A stretch of DNA of 64,000 nucleotides from Alphaproteobacteria bacterium (GCA_013372975.1 JABXIS010000008.1:18666-82665); one strand, 5' to 3'; shown: positions 1 through 9,210, numbered from the stretch's first letter. Notes: a model not told the origin generated them from the sequence alone. Numbers and translations: made by a program.

Positions 1-542
1 TGCGGCTTGCCTTTGGTGAGAACGCGCCGCCCCCACAACATTGCCTGAACCTGATAAAGATCGCGTACCATCTCGTCAATATGGCCCCAGTCTTCGCCCG
101 GCCATTCGGCATGGGTGACGCCGATCGAACGGCCATCCGGGATTTCCAGCGTGATCGCCAATGGCAGGCTCTGGGCCAGCTTGGTGCATTCGTCTTTTTG
201 CTCGTCTGTCAGTTTCAGGAACCAGTCGCCGCCATTTTGCATCCACATGGCAACGGCCCCTTCGAACTGGGCGTCCAGAAGCATGGTTTCATGGTTGCCA
301 CGGGTAGCGAAAAACCAGGGTTCATACAAAAGCTTCAGGCATTCGTAAGATTTCGGCCCGCGATCGATCAGGTCCCCGACCGAGATGACACGGTCGCAAC
401 GATAGTCGAATTTAACGCGCTTCAGTTCGGCTAAAAAGGCATCCAGCTCGCCATGTACATCGCCCAACAGAAAATCCCGTCCCTCCCGGTTAGGGGGGAT
501 CGTGATATGCCGTGGTGGGCGTTGTTCAGGTGTGCCTTGCAA
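1..542 (-). CDS. Calcineurin-like metallophosphoesterase (Ser/Thr protein phosphatase type), 3' end outside window
   Basis: The reading frame is open at the left edge, so the C-terminus is missing. The translation carries the PPP-type metallophosphatase blocks in order: GDVHGE (first metal ligands), GDLIDRGP (bridging Asp and Arg) and RGNHE (catalytic Asn/His). This order is typical of bacterial PrpA/ApaH-like phosphatases that hydrolyse phosphoproteins or dinucleotides; the substrate cannot be read from sequence. No ATG lies between the upstream stop and the GDVHGE block. I chose the TTG at 542 because GGAG sits just upstream at a proper distance. Protein phosphatase is likelier than ApaH, but the fragment does not settle this. 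Confidence 0.8.
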   Translation of the reverse strand, partial: MQGTPEQRPPRHITIPPNREGRDFLLGDVHGELDAFLAELKRVKFDYRCDRVISVGDLIDRGPKSYECLKLLYEPWFFATRGNHETMLLDAQFEGAVAMWMQNGGDWFLKLTDEQKDECTKLAQSLPLAITLEIPDGRSIGVTHAEWPGEDWGHIDEMVRDLYQVQAMLWGRRVLTKGKP

Positions 543-557
543 TTGCGTCTCCGGCCT

Positions 558-2348
558 TTAGGGGCGTGTGATAGGGGTGGTTACAGCTTCCAGCCAGGTA
601 AGAACTTCGCCTTCCACTAGCGGCGCGATTTTTTCCCGCACTTGTGCGTGATAGTCGTTCACCCAATCCAGCTCATTATCTGTCAAGATTGCGGTGTCTA
701 CAAGGCGGCGATCAAGCGGTGCCCATGTCAGGTTTTCAAACTCGAACATTTCGCGTTCTGTCTCTTCTGCCACGGGGCGTACAAGGATCAGGTTTTCGAT
801 CCGGATGCCGTAAGCACCTTCCTTATAGTAGCCCGGCTCATTCGACAGGATCATGCCCGCCTGAAGGGGCACTGTGCTGCCTGCTTTGGCAATACGCTGC
901 GGACCTTCGTGCACGCCGAGGAAGGCGCCAACACCGTGTCCAGTGCCGTGGTCATAATCAAGGCCGGCCTCCCAGATGGGGCGTCGTGCGATGGCATCCA
1001 GCGACATGCCGTAGGTGCCCTTCGGGAAACGAGTGGTCGAAAGGGCAATATGACCCTTCAGTACACGTGTAAAGCGATCCCGCATTTCGGCTGTCGGTTC
1101 GCCGATTGCCACGGTACGGGTGATATCGGTTGTGCCGTCCAGATACTGGCCGCCGCTGTCCACCAGATAAAGTTCGCCAACCTTCAGTGGGCGATTGGTT
1201 TTCTCGGTAACCCTATAGTGCACGATTGCGCCATTGCCGCCTGCGCCCGAGATTGTGTCAAAGCTTTTGTCACGGAGGAGGTCACGTTTCTTTCTGCAGG
1301 CCCATAATTTGTCCACAGCTATCAGCTCATCAATCCCGCCCTTGGGGGCTTCGGTTTCAATCCAGTGCAGGAATTCAGTGATTGCTGCGCCGTCCCGAAT
1401 ATGGGCGTCCCGGCTGCCTTGCTGCTCGACTTCATTTTTGATGGCCTTTGGCAGTATGCACGGGTCATCTGCCTTCACCAGTGTGGCACCACTGACTTCA
1501 AGCGTTTTGAAAACTTTGGCGTTGTTGGTGTTGCGGTCTACCAGGATTTTACGCCCCGCGCCGCCCATGGCCGCGAGCGCCGTATAAAACATCTGCCGCG
1601 GCTCAACCTGCACATTGTTGCCCAGATGGGCTTGCAGTTCAGGTGTTACCTTTTCGGGCGCAATATAGAGATTGGCGCTTTCGTCTGCGTGCAGGATGGC
1701 CCAGGCGTGGGTGACGGGTGTGTTTGCAACATCTGTGCCCCGGATGTTGAAAGCCCAGGCAATGCTATCCAGCATGGTGATGATGGCGGCGTCCGCACCT
1801 TGGTCACGTAGGGATGCGGCAATCTCGGCCCGTTTCTGTGTGGCCGATTTCCCCGAATATTCATCGGCGTGAGGCACTGCCACTGCCAGCGGCTCCGACG
1901 GACGATCCGTCCAGATGGCATCGATGGGGTTGGCGCTGATGACCTCAAGCTTAAGGCCTTTTTTTGTGAATACCCGCTCGGCTTCTTCAACCCATGCAAT
2001 GGTTGTCAGCTCGGGGTCATAACCGATTGTTGCGCCGTCAGCCGCGTGATCCGCAACCCAATTGAGCATGGGATATTCATCAAACAGATGGTGCTCGAAA
2101 AGGGCGGGGTCAAGCTCTGCTGCGGCTTGAATGGTATAGCGGCCGTCTATGAACACACTGGCCTTGTCGGCAAGCACTGCGGCATTGCCCGCCGATCCGG
2201 TAAAGTTGGTCAGCCACGGCAGGCGCTGGGCATAGGATCCTACATATTCGCTCATATGCTCGTCTGTCAGCGGTACAATAAAGCCATCAAGATTGCGGCT
2301 TTTGAGTTCTGCACGCAAGGCGGCCAGACGGTCGGCATGTGAGGACAT
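558..2348 (-). CDS. pepP: Xaa-Pro aminopeptidase, M24B family, long three-domain form
   Basis: Predicted cytosolic dimanganese enzyme that removes an N-terminal residue preceding proline. At 596 aa it is the long XPNPEP1-like form, with two creatinase-N domains (about 1-150 and 160-310), a pita-bread catalytic domain (about 320-535) and a C-terminal extension, rather than the ~440-aa E. coli PepP form. All five metal ligands are visible: D397, D408, H471 (GHGVGAFLGVHE), E504 (NEPGYY) and E518. No signal peptide. The start has AGGAG about ten bases upstream. It is divergent from the oligopeptidase B gene, so both probably use promoters in 2349-2517. Family is certain; the symbol follows general use. 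Confidence 0.93.
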   Translation of the reverse strand: MSSHADRLAALRAELKSRNLDGFIVPLTDEHMSEYVGSYAQRLPWLTNFTGSAGNAAVLADKASVFIDGRYTIQAAAELDPALFEHHLFDEYPMLNWVADHAADGATIGYDPELTTIAWVEEAERVFTKKGLKLEVISANPIDAIWTDRPSEPLAVAVPHADEYSGKSATQKRAEIAASLRDQGADAAIITMLDSIAWAFNIRGTDVANTPVTHAWAILHADESANLYIAPEKVTPELQAHLGNNVQVEPRQMFYTALAAMGGAGRKILVDRNTNNAKVFKTLEVSGATLVKADDPCILPKAIKNEVEQQGSRDAHIRDGAAITEFLHWIETEAPKGGIDELIAVDKLWACRKKRDLLRDKSFDTISGAGGNGAIVHYRVTEKTNRPLKVGELYLVDSGGQYLDGTTDITRTVAIGEPTAEMRDRFTRVLKGHIALSTTRFPKGTYGMSLDAIARRPIWEAGLDYDHGTGHGVGAFLGVHEGPQRIAKAGSTVPLQAGMILSNEPGYYKEGAYGIRIENLILVRPVAEETEREMFEFENLTWAPLDRRLVDTAILTDNELDWVNDYHAQVREKIAPLVEGEVLTWLEAVTTPITRP

Positions 2349-2517
2349 GTGTGAGTTCTCCTACGGGTTCACTTGAAAACAATCTGGGCCTTACATGGCA
2401 GTCCCGCACCTGTTTTGCAAGGAAAGTCGGATGATTTGCGACGGGCTGCACTCGTGGCTTTACAGGGCGAGGCAGCCGACTTACCAATGTGAAAAACCAG
2501 ACAGTCAGGAAACGAAA

Positions 2518-4578
2518 ATGCTCAAGGCACCAGAATCGCTCACCCCGCCAAAAGCCGCACGGAAAACCTATTCGGCCAGCCACCATGGCTACAGTTTCGA
2601 TGATCCGTATTTTTGGCTCAAGGATCCCGGCTATCCTGAGGTGAAGGATGAGGAAATTCTGGGATATTTGCGCGAGGAAAACAGCTATTTCGAAGGGGTG
2701 ATGGGCGCGCACAAAGCACTTTCCGATACCCTCTTTGAGGAAATCAAGGGCCGCATCAAGGAAGATGACGAAAGCGTGCCATGGTTTGACGGCGCCTATG
2801 AATATCGCTGGGCCTTCGCCAAGGGAACGGAATATCGCCTTTGGTCCCGCCGCCCGCGTGCAGGTGGCGATTGGACCGTGTTTCTGGATGAAAACAAGGA
2901 AGCGGAAGGCAAGGAGTTCTTCAAGCTCGGCGGTCTGTCCGTCAGCCCCTGTGGCCGGTATCTGGCATTTTCAGCCGATACCAATGGGTCAGAGCGTTTC
3001 ACCATCTGCGTGCGGGATCTGGAGGCCGGTTCCGAGCTCGCTGATGAAGTGGCTGAAACATCGGGTGAAATTGTCTGGTCGGCGGATAGCGGTGGCTTCT
3101 TCTATGTTCATGTGTCCAAGGAATGGCGCCCCTATCTGGTGAACTTTCATGCGCTTGGGGATTCTGCTGACCGGAAGGTGTTTGAGGAAACAGATACCAG
3201 CTTCTTCGTGCATATCCGAGCAACCAGCTCCGAAAGCCATCTGGTGATCAAAAGCGCCGATCATGTGACGGCGGAATGCCATACATTGCCGCTTGATGCG
3301 CCCGATGCTGCACCGTCCCTTATCAGTGCACGCACAACCAAACATGATTATGGTGTGGATCATGATGGACGTGGGTATTTCTACATCCGATCCAACCGCG
3401 ATGAGCAGAATTTTTCTGTCTATAAGGTGCCTGAGGATGAGCCGGCGGGAGAGAATTGGCAGCTTGTTCTGGCCGGCAGCGATCGCCTGTATCTGACAGG
3501 CATGAAAACATTCAGGGATTTTGTCGTTGTTGAAGAACGGCAGGATGGGCTCGATCAGATTCGCCTGATGTTCGCGGATGGCAGCAGCCGTCATATTGCC
3601 ATGCCTGAACCTGTTTATGAAGTGGGGCTCGCCACCAACGCCGAATTTGATCAGGCGCATGTGCGGCTGGCCTATTCAAGCCTCGTTACGCCCCCCAGTG
3701 TTTTTGATTATCACATTGAAGATGGTGCCCTCACGCTCAGGAAAGAGCAGGAGATCCCGTCGGGCTACGACAAGCAGGATTATGCGTCCGAACGCCTGCT
3801 TGTAACAGCGCGCGACGGTGTTCAGGTGCCGGTGAGCCTTGTTTACAAAAAAGATTGGCAAAAAGGCGGGCCAGTACATCTGTATGGCTATGGTGCCTAT
3901 GGCCTTGGCATGAGCCCGAGTTTTTCGGTGACACGCCTGAGCCTGTTGGATCGTGGTTTTGCCTATGCCATCGCCCATATCCGGGGCGGGGACGAGCTGG
4001 GCTATGGCTGGTATGAAGACGGCAAGCTCGAAAAACGTACCAACACCTTCAATGATTTTGTCGATGTGGCGCGGCACCTTGAGGCTGATGGTTACGCTGC
4101 CAAGGGCAGTATCAGTATTTCAGGTGGCAGCGCAGGCGGCGAGCTGATGGGCGCGGTGGTCAATCAGGCACCGGAGCTGTTCAAGGGTGTGGTTTTGCAT
4201 GTGCCGTTTGTGGATGTTCTTAATACCATGCTGGATGCTGACCTCCCGCTCACACCTATCGAATGGCCCGAGTGGGGCAACCCGATTGAGGATAGGGCCG
4301 CCTATGAAAACATCCATGCCTATTGCCCCTATACCAATATCGAAGCCAAGGATTATCCACCCATGATGGTAACAGGTGGGCTGAATGACCCGCGTGTTAC
4401 CTATTGGGAGCCAGCCAAATGGACGGCCAAGCTGCGTGCCACCAAAACAGACGACAATCTCCTGCTGATGAAGATCAATATGGGCGCAGGCCATGGCGGG
4501 AAGTCAGGCCGGTTTGAGCGTTTTCACGAAGTCGCAGAGGAATATACTTTCCTTCTGATGGCATTTGATCTTATTTAA
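2518..4578 (+). CDS. ptrB: Oligopeptidase B / prolyl oligopeptidase family (S9A)
   Basis: 686-aa serine peptidase: an N-terminal beta-propeller (about 70-400) gating a C-terminal alpha/beta-hydrolase domain. The catalytic triad is visible as S538 in GGSAGGE, D624 in NDPRVTYWEP and H659 in GAGHGGKSGR. The WEPAKW context after the Asp is characteristic of oligopeptidase B, which cleaves short peptides after Arg/Lys. No signal peptide, so cytosolic. The frame is open further upstream (to 2395), but the ATG at 2518 has AGGA at good spacing and matches the family N-terminus (FDDPYFWL follows at the expected place). A GNAT gene follows 24 bases downstream and may be co-transcribed. Confidence 0.93.
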   Translation: MLKAPESLTPPKAARKTYSASHHGYSFDDPYFWLKDPGYPEVKDEEILGYLREENSYFEGVMGAHKALSDTLFEEIKGRIKEDDESVPWFDGAYEYRWAFAKGTEYRLWSRRPRAGGDWTVFLDENKEAEGKEFFKLGGLSVSPCGRYLAFSADTNGSERFTICVRDLEAGSELADEVAETSGEIVWSADSGGFFYVHVSKEWRPYLVNFHALGDSADRKVFEETDTSFFVHIRATSSESHLVIKSADHVTAECHTLPLDAPDAAPSLISARTTKHDYGVDHDGRGYFYIRSNRDEQNFSVYKVPEDEPAGENWQLVLAGSDRLYLTGMKTFRDFVVVEERQDGLDQIRLMFADGSSRHIAMPEPVYEVGLATNAEFDQAHVRLAYSSLVTPPSVFDYHIEDGALTLRKEQEIPSGYDKQDYASERLLVTARDGVQVPVSLVYKKDWQKGGPVHLYGYGAYGLGMSPSFSVTRLSLLDRGFAYAIAHIRGGDELGYGWYEDGKLEKRTNTFNDFVDVARHLEADGYAAKGSISISGGSAGGELMGAVVNQAPELFKGVVLHVPFVDVLNTMLDADLPLTPIEWPEWGNPIEDRAAYENIHAYCPYTNIEAKDYPPMMVTGGLNDPRVTYWEPAKWTAKLRATKTDDNLLLMKINMGAGHGGKSGRFERFHEVAEEYTFLLMAFDLI

Positions 4579-4602
4579 CCGAACGATTGGTTGGGAATAA
4601 AA

Positions 4603-5205
4603 ATGGCTGCGCCAGAGACATATAAAAGGGACAGTTTGTTCCTCGACAAAACACCGATCGAAACCGAAAGGCTGTATCTGAGGCCGTTTGAAGAGGGGGA
4701 TGCGCATGCCATGTGGCTGATGCTGTCTAACCCCAATGTGCTCCGTTTTATCCCGCGCGAAGTGGCTACAGACGAACAGACCGAAAAGGTGGAGTTCCTC
4801 AATTGGCTGAGGGGCGGCGAGCGGTTGAGGTTCTTCTATGCTGTCACCTGGAAAGACACGGTGCTCGCGCTCAAGGACGGGATGCTTGGCTGGGTGATGA
4901 TGCGCCCCACCGAGGATGGCCGATTTGTGGAAGTGGGCTATTGGTTCCGCGAAGAGTTTTGGGGCATGGGGCTCGCAACCGAAGCCGGGCATGCCGCCAT
5001 GGCGGCGGGGCAGGCAAACCTGAAAGTGCCGGACCATGACCTGTATGCCTTCGTGCTGCAGGGCAATGAAGGAAGCCACAAGGTGCTTACAAAGCTCGGC
5101 CTGGAGCATCGGCAGGATGCCGTGGTGGACGGGAAAGCGGTGTGGGAATTTTATGGACCCGGTGCGACCCCTTATGAAGAGACAGTCCGGGGGTCAGACC
5201 ACTAA
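4603..5205 (+). CDS. GNAT family N-acetyltransferase (RimJ/RimL-like)
   Basis: About 200 aa, single acetyltransferase domain. It opens with the RimJ/RimL signature (TERLYLRPFEEGDA) and contains the FVEVGYWFREEFWGMGLATEAG core that forms the acetyl-CoA pyrophosphate-binding loop. The acceptor is unknown: the fold covers ribosomal-protein N-terminal acetylases as well as small-molecule resistance enzymes. An in-frame TTG at 4591 is possible, but the ATG at 4603 has GGGA upstream. It follows the oligopeptidase B gene closely on the same strand and ends four bases into the convergent gene at 5202. Confidence 0.85.
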   Translation: MAAPETYKRDSLFLDKTPIETERLYLRPFEEGDAHAMWLMLSNPNVLRFIPREVATDEQTEKVEFLNWLRGGERLRFFYAVTWKDTVLALKDGMLGWVMMRPTEDGRFVEVGYWFREEFWGMGLATEAGHAAMAAGQANLKVPDHDLYAFVLQGNEGSHKVLTKLGLEHRQDAVVDGKAVWEFYGPGATPYEETVRGSDH

Positions 5206-5645
5206 CCGTGCTGGATCTGCCGCAGGTGGTCAAGCGTTGGCACCATGCCTGAAACGTCATACCCGGCCTTGGCGGCGTGGTCGACAATATCGGGTGTTTC
5301 CATGCTGCCCATAAAGGCCTGTGCCAGCGACCAAAGCGTGCAGGACCGTGTGCCCGACCGGCAATAGGCGAGAACAGGGCCAGAGGTATCCTTGAGGGCC
5401 ATGGCCATCATTTCAATCGATTCGAATGTCAGCTGCCCGCCCACAACCGGGATTGACGCCCATTTGAGGCCCTTTTCCGCTGCATAGGCTGCAAGGTCTG
5501 CATTCGCCGGTTGGCCGCCCTCTTCGCCATCGGGACGATTGTTGATGATCAGCTCAACGCCAGCTTCTGCCGCAGTATCGATATCGGCCTTGCTGATCTG
5601 CGGGGAAACAGAAACCTTGTCTGTCACTTGCTTGAAGTCGCTCAT
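5202..5645 (-). CDS. Beta-lactamase-hydrolase-like / TIGR01244 phosphatase-fold protein
   Basis: 147-aa protein with a dual-specificity-phosphatase fold. The P-loop AYCRSGTRS carries C95 and R100 of the CX5R signature, preceded by an INNRPDGE loop that would hold the general acid. This matches the TIGR01244/Blh family, whose relatives are stand-alone or fused to beta-lactamase-like sulfur dioxygenases; the family has been called a putative sulfur transferase. No dioxygenase partner is adjacent here. The start has AGGAG ten bases upstream. The AlkA-like gene lies directly upstream on the same strand, so the two may share a transcript. Confidence 0.85.
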   Translation of the reverse strand: MSDFKQVTDKVSVSPQISKADIDTAAEAGVELIINNRPDGEEGGQPANADLAAYAAEKGLKWASIPVVGGQLTFESIEMMAMALKDTSGPVLAYCRSGTRSCTLWSLAQAFMGSMETPDIVDHAAKAGYDVSGMVPTLDHLRQIQHG

Positions 5646-5666
5646 GTCTGTCTCCTGTGATCTGAC

Positions 5667-6302
5667 CTAATCAATGGCGGGAGCGTTAGAATAATAATGC
5701 CAGGCCAGAAGTGCAATGGCGCTCCTGTGCGGTCGCCATCTTTCGCCGATCGCTTCGCATTCTTTTTCCGTGGGGCGTTCGACCCTTTCAACGATACGTC
5801 CTGCGCCCACGCGTACGGCCAGGTCACCCACCGGCCAGATATCCGGGCGGCCAAGGGAGAACATCAGATACATATGGGCTGACCATACACCCAGGCCCTT
5901 CACCGCGGTGATGGCCCGAACGGCTTCATCGTCTGACAAGTTTGGCAGCGCCGTGACATCGAGCGTGCCATCGCGAACGGTTTCACAGAGCGACCGGGCG
6001 TAGGATATCTTCTGCCAGGAAAGGCCAGCCCCCCTTAACTGTTCGTCAGATATGGCGTCATAACAATCCGGGTTGGCCGGGTCTTCAACCAGTGCTTCCA
6101 CCCGGTCCCGGATGGTTGCGGCGGCCTTGACGGAAAGCTGCTGGCCCACAATCACACGCATGAAGGTGCGGAAGCCCTGTTCGCCGCGCCGTTCGCCCGG
6201 GTATCCCACAAGCGACACCGCGCGCGCCACAAACGGGCAGGTTTCAGCCACCAGATCAAGACGGCGCCTGATCTCTTCTTCCGTCAGAATGAATTCGGTC
6301 AT
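5667..6302 (-). CDS. DNA-3-methyladenine glycosylase II (AlkA-like HhH-GPD)
   Basis: 211-aa base-excision repair glycosylase of the HhH-GPD superfamily, removing alkylated purines from DNA. The helix-hairpin-helix is visible at about 134-148 (VKGLGVWSAHMYLMF), followed by the catalytic aspartate D160 in WPVGDLAVRVG. No C-terminal iron-sulfur cysteines are present, which argues against EndoIII/MutY. It is shorter than E. coli AlkA and resembles the compact bacterial AlkA2/MagIII-like forms lacking the N-terminal domain. Its ATG directly follows the stop codon of the 83-aa gene upstream (TAG-ATG), indicating translational coupling. Confidence 0.9.
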   Translation of the reverse strand: MTEFILTEEEIRRRLDLVAETCPFVARAVSLVGYPGERRGEQGFRTFMRVIVGQQLSVKAAATIRDRVEALVEDPANPDCYDAISDEQLRGAGLSWQKISYARSLCETVRDGTLDVTALPNLSDDEAVRAITAVKGLGVWSAHMYLMFSLGRPDIWPVGDLAVRVGAGRIVERVERPTEKECEAIGERWRPHRSAIALLAWHYYSNAPAID

Positions 6303-6554
6303 CTATCCCACATAATGCTCAAGCTTGGCCCGCAGAACTTTTGTATCCTGCTTCAGATCATGCTGGATAGCACGGGCATTGGCCTCGGCCAAATTCTTCG
6401 CGATGATGGTGACCGAAAGTGTCCCGTCGCGGTGGCGCGCGGTATTGACCCTTGCAGGCGCAAGCGGAAAGTGGCTGAGGACGGTGTCGAGAGCGTGGGG
6501 CCCTTGGGCTACAAGGACATCGAATCTATTGGCTATTTCAAACGGCGCAGTCAT
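6303..6554 (-). CDS. Small protein of unknown function, coupled to AlkA-like gene
   Basis: 83 aa with no family I recognise. It has no signal peptide or membrane segment and looks like a small alpha/beta protein (RHRDGTLSVTIIAKNLAEANA suggests a strand-helix unit). The ATG at 6554 has GGGAG nine bases upstream. The stop abuts the ATG of the glycosylase gene, so it is very probably translated and is the first gene of a short operon. Confidence 0.65.
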   Translation of the reverse strand: MTAPFEIANRFDVLVAQGPHALDTVLSHFPLAPARVNTARHRDGTLSVTIIAKNLAEANARAIQHDLKQDTKVLRAKLEHYVG

Positions 6555-6722
6555 GGTGCGCGACTCCCATAAACAAATTGTAGTTGGATCGAACGACAGA
6601 GACCCGGCTTCCTTTGGAAACCGGGCGGATCATTCGCCAGCACATTCGTTTATACGCACCAATTTGTGTCATGGGCGGGACCCTAATGTGGAATTCCCGA
6701 GAAATCAATAGCCAGAAAGCCG

Positions 6723-8447
6723 TTAATATGCGGAAAAAGTCCCGGCCACGCCCCAGATTACGGTGGTGAGGAACAGGGCAATGGCGGCCAGGGAAATCAG
6801 CCCCAGATGCGGGCCTGCAAACAAAAGCGCGACACCATCCTTGGGCATATTCTGGCGCCTCACAAAAGACATGGCGAACATGGGCAGGCTAAGCACCAGC
6901 ATAAGCCCGATGTTGAGGCCGGTGCGCCACAGGGCGATCAGCCAGGGCTGCTGCCATTCATAAAGAACGGTGGGCCACCAGTGCCAGTCGGCAAAGAGCC
7001 CGAAGGCAGTCAGGGCGGTGCCCAATGTGCCCATCACCGCAAATCGACGCCACTGTACAGATGTGGTGCTCTTCAGATGCAGCATGGAGGACATCAGCAC
7101 AATTACCATCAGGGGCAAATATATATGGAGCCGTTCCTGAATAAGCCCAAGAAGATCGGTGCGCACATATGTTTGCCCGCCCCAAACGGCATAACCGCCT
7201 GCCTTGTAGGGACTGAGGATAAGGGGCGGCGTGTCACCCGGTGTTTCGTATAAATAGGGCGCTGTATTGGATACAGTGGCATTTCTGATTGCGTCATAGT
7301 TGAAACCGCGCAGGGTGAGCCCATCCCCCCCGGTTTGCCGGACGACCAGTTTGCAGGCTGATGTATGTGCGATGCGGGAATATAATCCCGGCGGGCTATC
7401 GGCGCAGGCAAAATGATGGCCGATTTCGGTGGGGGGTACGAGTATTGCCGCTTTCTCCCGAAGGGCAGCCTTCTGGAATGTTGGTGGCACCTGTGCGTCC
7501 AGCAAAGCAGTGGCTGTCTTGACAAAAGCGATGCATCCAATGTCTGACAAGTCTGCAAAAACCAGTCCAGCCTTTGGCAATGCCAGCAGGGTTATACCCC
7601 GAAGGCACGTGTTTCCCGCCAGCATCAACGGGGCATGATATTCAGAGTGAATTTGTTGGAAGGCCGGGAAGCGTGTCGGCCCCATTGGGTGCATTTGCCA
7701 ATCGGGTGTATCTGCAAGAATGTCGTGCGCGGCTTGGGACAAAAATCCGGTGCGTTGCGACTGACTGTCATGGACAAGGACTTCCAGTATTCGGGCAATC
7801 AGCGCACCTGTTGCCTTTGCCGACGATAGCGGTATTTGCCAAGGCGTTTCCCTACCATATTGCAGGGAAGCACTTGCCATGCCGAGGGGAGTGAGAAGTT
7901 CGTCATTGATAACGTCAGACAGCGGTTTTCCCGTCTGTTCTTCCATATATGCACCGAGCAGCCGCCAGCCGATGGGGTCATGTACCGCGATTTGTCCGGC
8001 CCCTCTGATCTTGATCAGGAAATATTGAAGGGGGGCTGTCTCGGCGCGTGCGGTCAAGCCGGGTTCAGGCTTCGCAAAACCCGCAGTCTCAGTCAGCAAG
8101 TGACGCGGTGTGATTGCCACCTCGAACGGGTTGAACTCCAGAAGGTCGGGCAGTGCTTTGGCGACAGATTCATCAAGGTTGATCACTCCCCGGTCAGCAA
8201 GGCGGAGGGTTATAAGCGCCAGAACCAGCTTTGCGGTATCGCCAAGCTCATAATAGGTGGTGGCCATTTCATCCGACAAACCATGAACCATCGGGCCGTT
8301 GATATAGAAGGCATCCGCCGAAGCTTCCTTGAGGCGCGGCAATACATCATCGGGCCTGAGCACAATGGCTTGCGCAAAGGCATTCACTGCCATGCAGGCA
8401 GCTAGAAGGAATGTCAGTAAAGCAAATGTGAACGCCCTGAAGGCCAT
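6723..8447 (-). CDS. Beta-lactamase-fold (serine hydrolase family) protein with degenerate active site and four C-terminal membrane helices
   Basis: 574 aa: signal peptide (1-26), then a class C beta-lactamase/esterase-type domain (about 30-375) and four predicted membrane helices (about 435-574). The fold is recognisable from LRLADRGVINLDESVAKALP, ITPRHLLTETAGF and LLGAYMEEQTGKPLSDVI. At the SxxK site, however, the sequence is G-D70-T-A-K73, so the nucleophilic serine is replaced by Asp. At the YxN site it reads HDP (156-158). The protein therefore looks like a pseudoenzyme, perhaps binding peptidoglycan or a ligand at the membrane. The start at 8447 was chosen for its signal peptide and GGTAGGA upstream; the frame runs open to 8588. 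Confidence 0.78.
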   Translation of the reverse strand: MAFRAFTFALLTFLLAACMAVNAFAQAIVLRPDDVLPRLKEASADAFYINGPMVHGLSDEMATTYYELGDTAKLVLALITLRLADRGVINLDESVAKALPDLLEFNPFEVAITPRHLLTETAGFAKPEPGLTARAETAPLQYFLIKIRGAGQIAVHDPIGWRLLGAYMEEQTGKPLSDVINDELLTPLGMASASLQYGRETPWQIPLSSAKATGALIARILEVLVHDSQSQRTGFLSQAAHDILADTPDWQMHPMGPTRFPAFQQIHSEYHAPLMLAGNTCLRGITLLALPKAGLVFADLSDIGCIAFVKTATALLDAQVPPTFQKAALREKAAILVPPTEIGHHFACADSPPGLYSRIAHTSACKLVVRQTGGDGLTLRGFNYDAIRNATVSNTAPYLYETPGDTPPLILSPYKAGGYAVWGGQTYVRTDLLGLIQERLHIYLPLMVIVLMSSMLHLKSTTSVQWRRFAVMGTLGTALTAFGLFADWHWWPTVLYEWQQPWLIALWRTGLNIGLMLVLSLPMFAMSFVRRQNMPKDGVALLFAGPHLGLISLAAIALFLTTVIWGVAGTFSAY

Positions 8448-8515
8448 ATATCCTACCTGTCGGTACTGGTTATCTTTATCACAATGATTTAAGCACGAGA
8501 TTGAAGCGATTACCA

Positions 8516-8527
8516 CTGATGCATCAG
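8516..8527. promoter_or_regulatory. 12-bp perfect palindrome in the divergent intergenic region
   Basis: CTGATGCATCAG lies between the divergent beta-lactamase-fold gene (start 8447) and the nitroreductase-family gene (start 8542), fifteen bases before the latter's GTG. It could be an operator, but a single short palindrome is weak evidence. Confidence 0.25.
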
Positions 8528-8541
8528 AAGGGGCAACTGAC

Positions 8542-9210
8542 GTGGCAGATGAAAAATTCATCCCGCTTGAGGGGTATGTGGAACGCACGGGCGACGAGAT
8601 GGTGGATCGGTCCGCCGATTTTTATGATCTGATGCGCAGGCGGCGCACGATCAGGGAATTCTCTGACAAGCCTGTGCCGCGTGAAGTGATCGAAAATGCC
8701 ATCCGCACGGCGGGTACGGCACCCTCGGGCGCAAACAAACAACCCTGGCATTTTGCCGTGATCACCGATCCGGCGATCAAGGCAAAATTGCGCGCTGCGG
8801 CTGAGGCCGAAGAACAGGAATTTTATGGTGGCCGCGCAACAGAGGAATGGCTGCAAGACCTGGAACCCTTTGGCACGGATGCCCAGAAACCTTTCCTTGA
8901 GACTGCGCCATATCTGATTGCCGTATTCCGCGAGAATTACGGTATTGATGAAAATGGTGAGCGCACCAACAACTATTATGTGCATGAAAGCGCAGGGTTG
9001 GCGGCAGGACTATTGATCGCCTCTCTCCACAATGCAGGGCTTGCCACACTCACGCATACCCCGTCGCCGATGGGTTTCCTCAATGAAATTTGTGGTCGTC
9101 CAAAAAACGAGCGCCCCACCATGCTGGTAGTGGCCGGCTACCCGGCTGATGGTGTTCAAGTTCCCAATATAGGCAAAAAACCGCTCGAGGAAATTTCAAG
9201 CTGGATTTAA
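8542..9210 (+). CDS. Nitroreductase-superfamily flavoprotein resembling iodotyrosine deiodinase
   Basis: 222-aa FMN enzyme. [15 protein letters not shown] and [14 protein letters not shown] form the FMN phosphate/ring contacts of the nitroreductase fold. Its sequence follows the iodotyrosine deiodinase (IYD) branch closely, including the active-site lid: E91 and Y95 (ExxxY) and K116 in QKPFLETAP correspond to the Glu/Tyr/Lys triad that in IYD grips the zwitterion of halotyrosine. Bacterial homologues in this branch reductively dehalogenate halotyrosines. The likely reaction is therefore reductive dehalogenation, though a general nitroreductase is not excluded. The GTG start has AAGGGG upstream; no signal peptide. 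Confidence 0.85.
   Translation: MADEKFIPLEGYVERTGDEMVDRSADFYDLMRRRRTIREFSDKPVPREVIENAIRTAGTAPSGANKQPWHFAVITDPAIKAKLRAAAEAEEQEFYGGRATEEWLQDLEPFGTDAQKPFLETAPYLIAVFRENYGIDENGERTNNYYVHESAGLAAGLLIASLHNAGLATLTHTPSPMGFLNEICGRPKNERPTMLVVAGYPADGVQVPNIGKKPLEEISSWI

Noticed and set aside
6603..6625. CCCGG...CCGGG hairpin between the beta-lactamase-fold gene and the 83-aa gene
   Set aside because: A stem is present, but there is no T-run on either strand and it sits well away from the stop at 6723; not strong enough to call a terminator.
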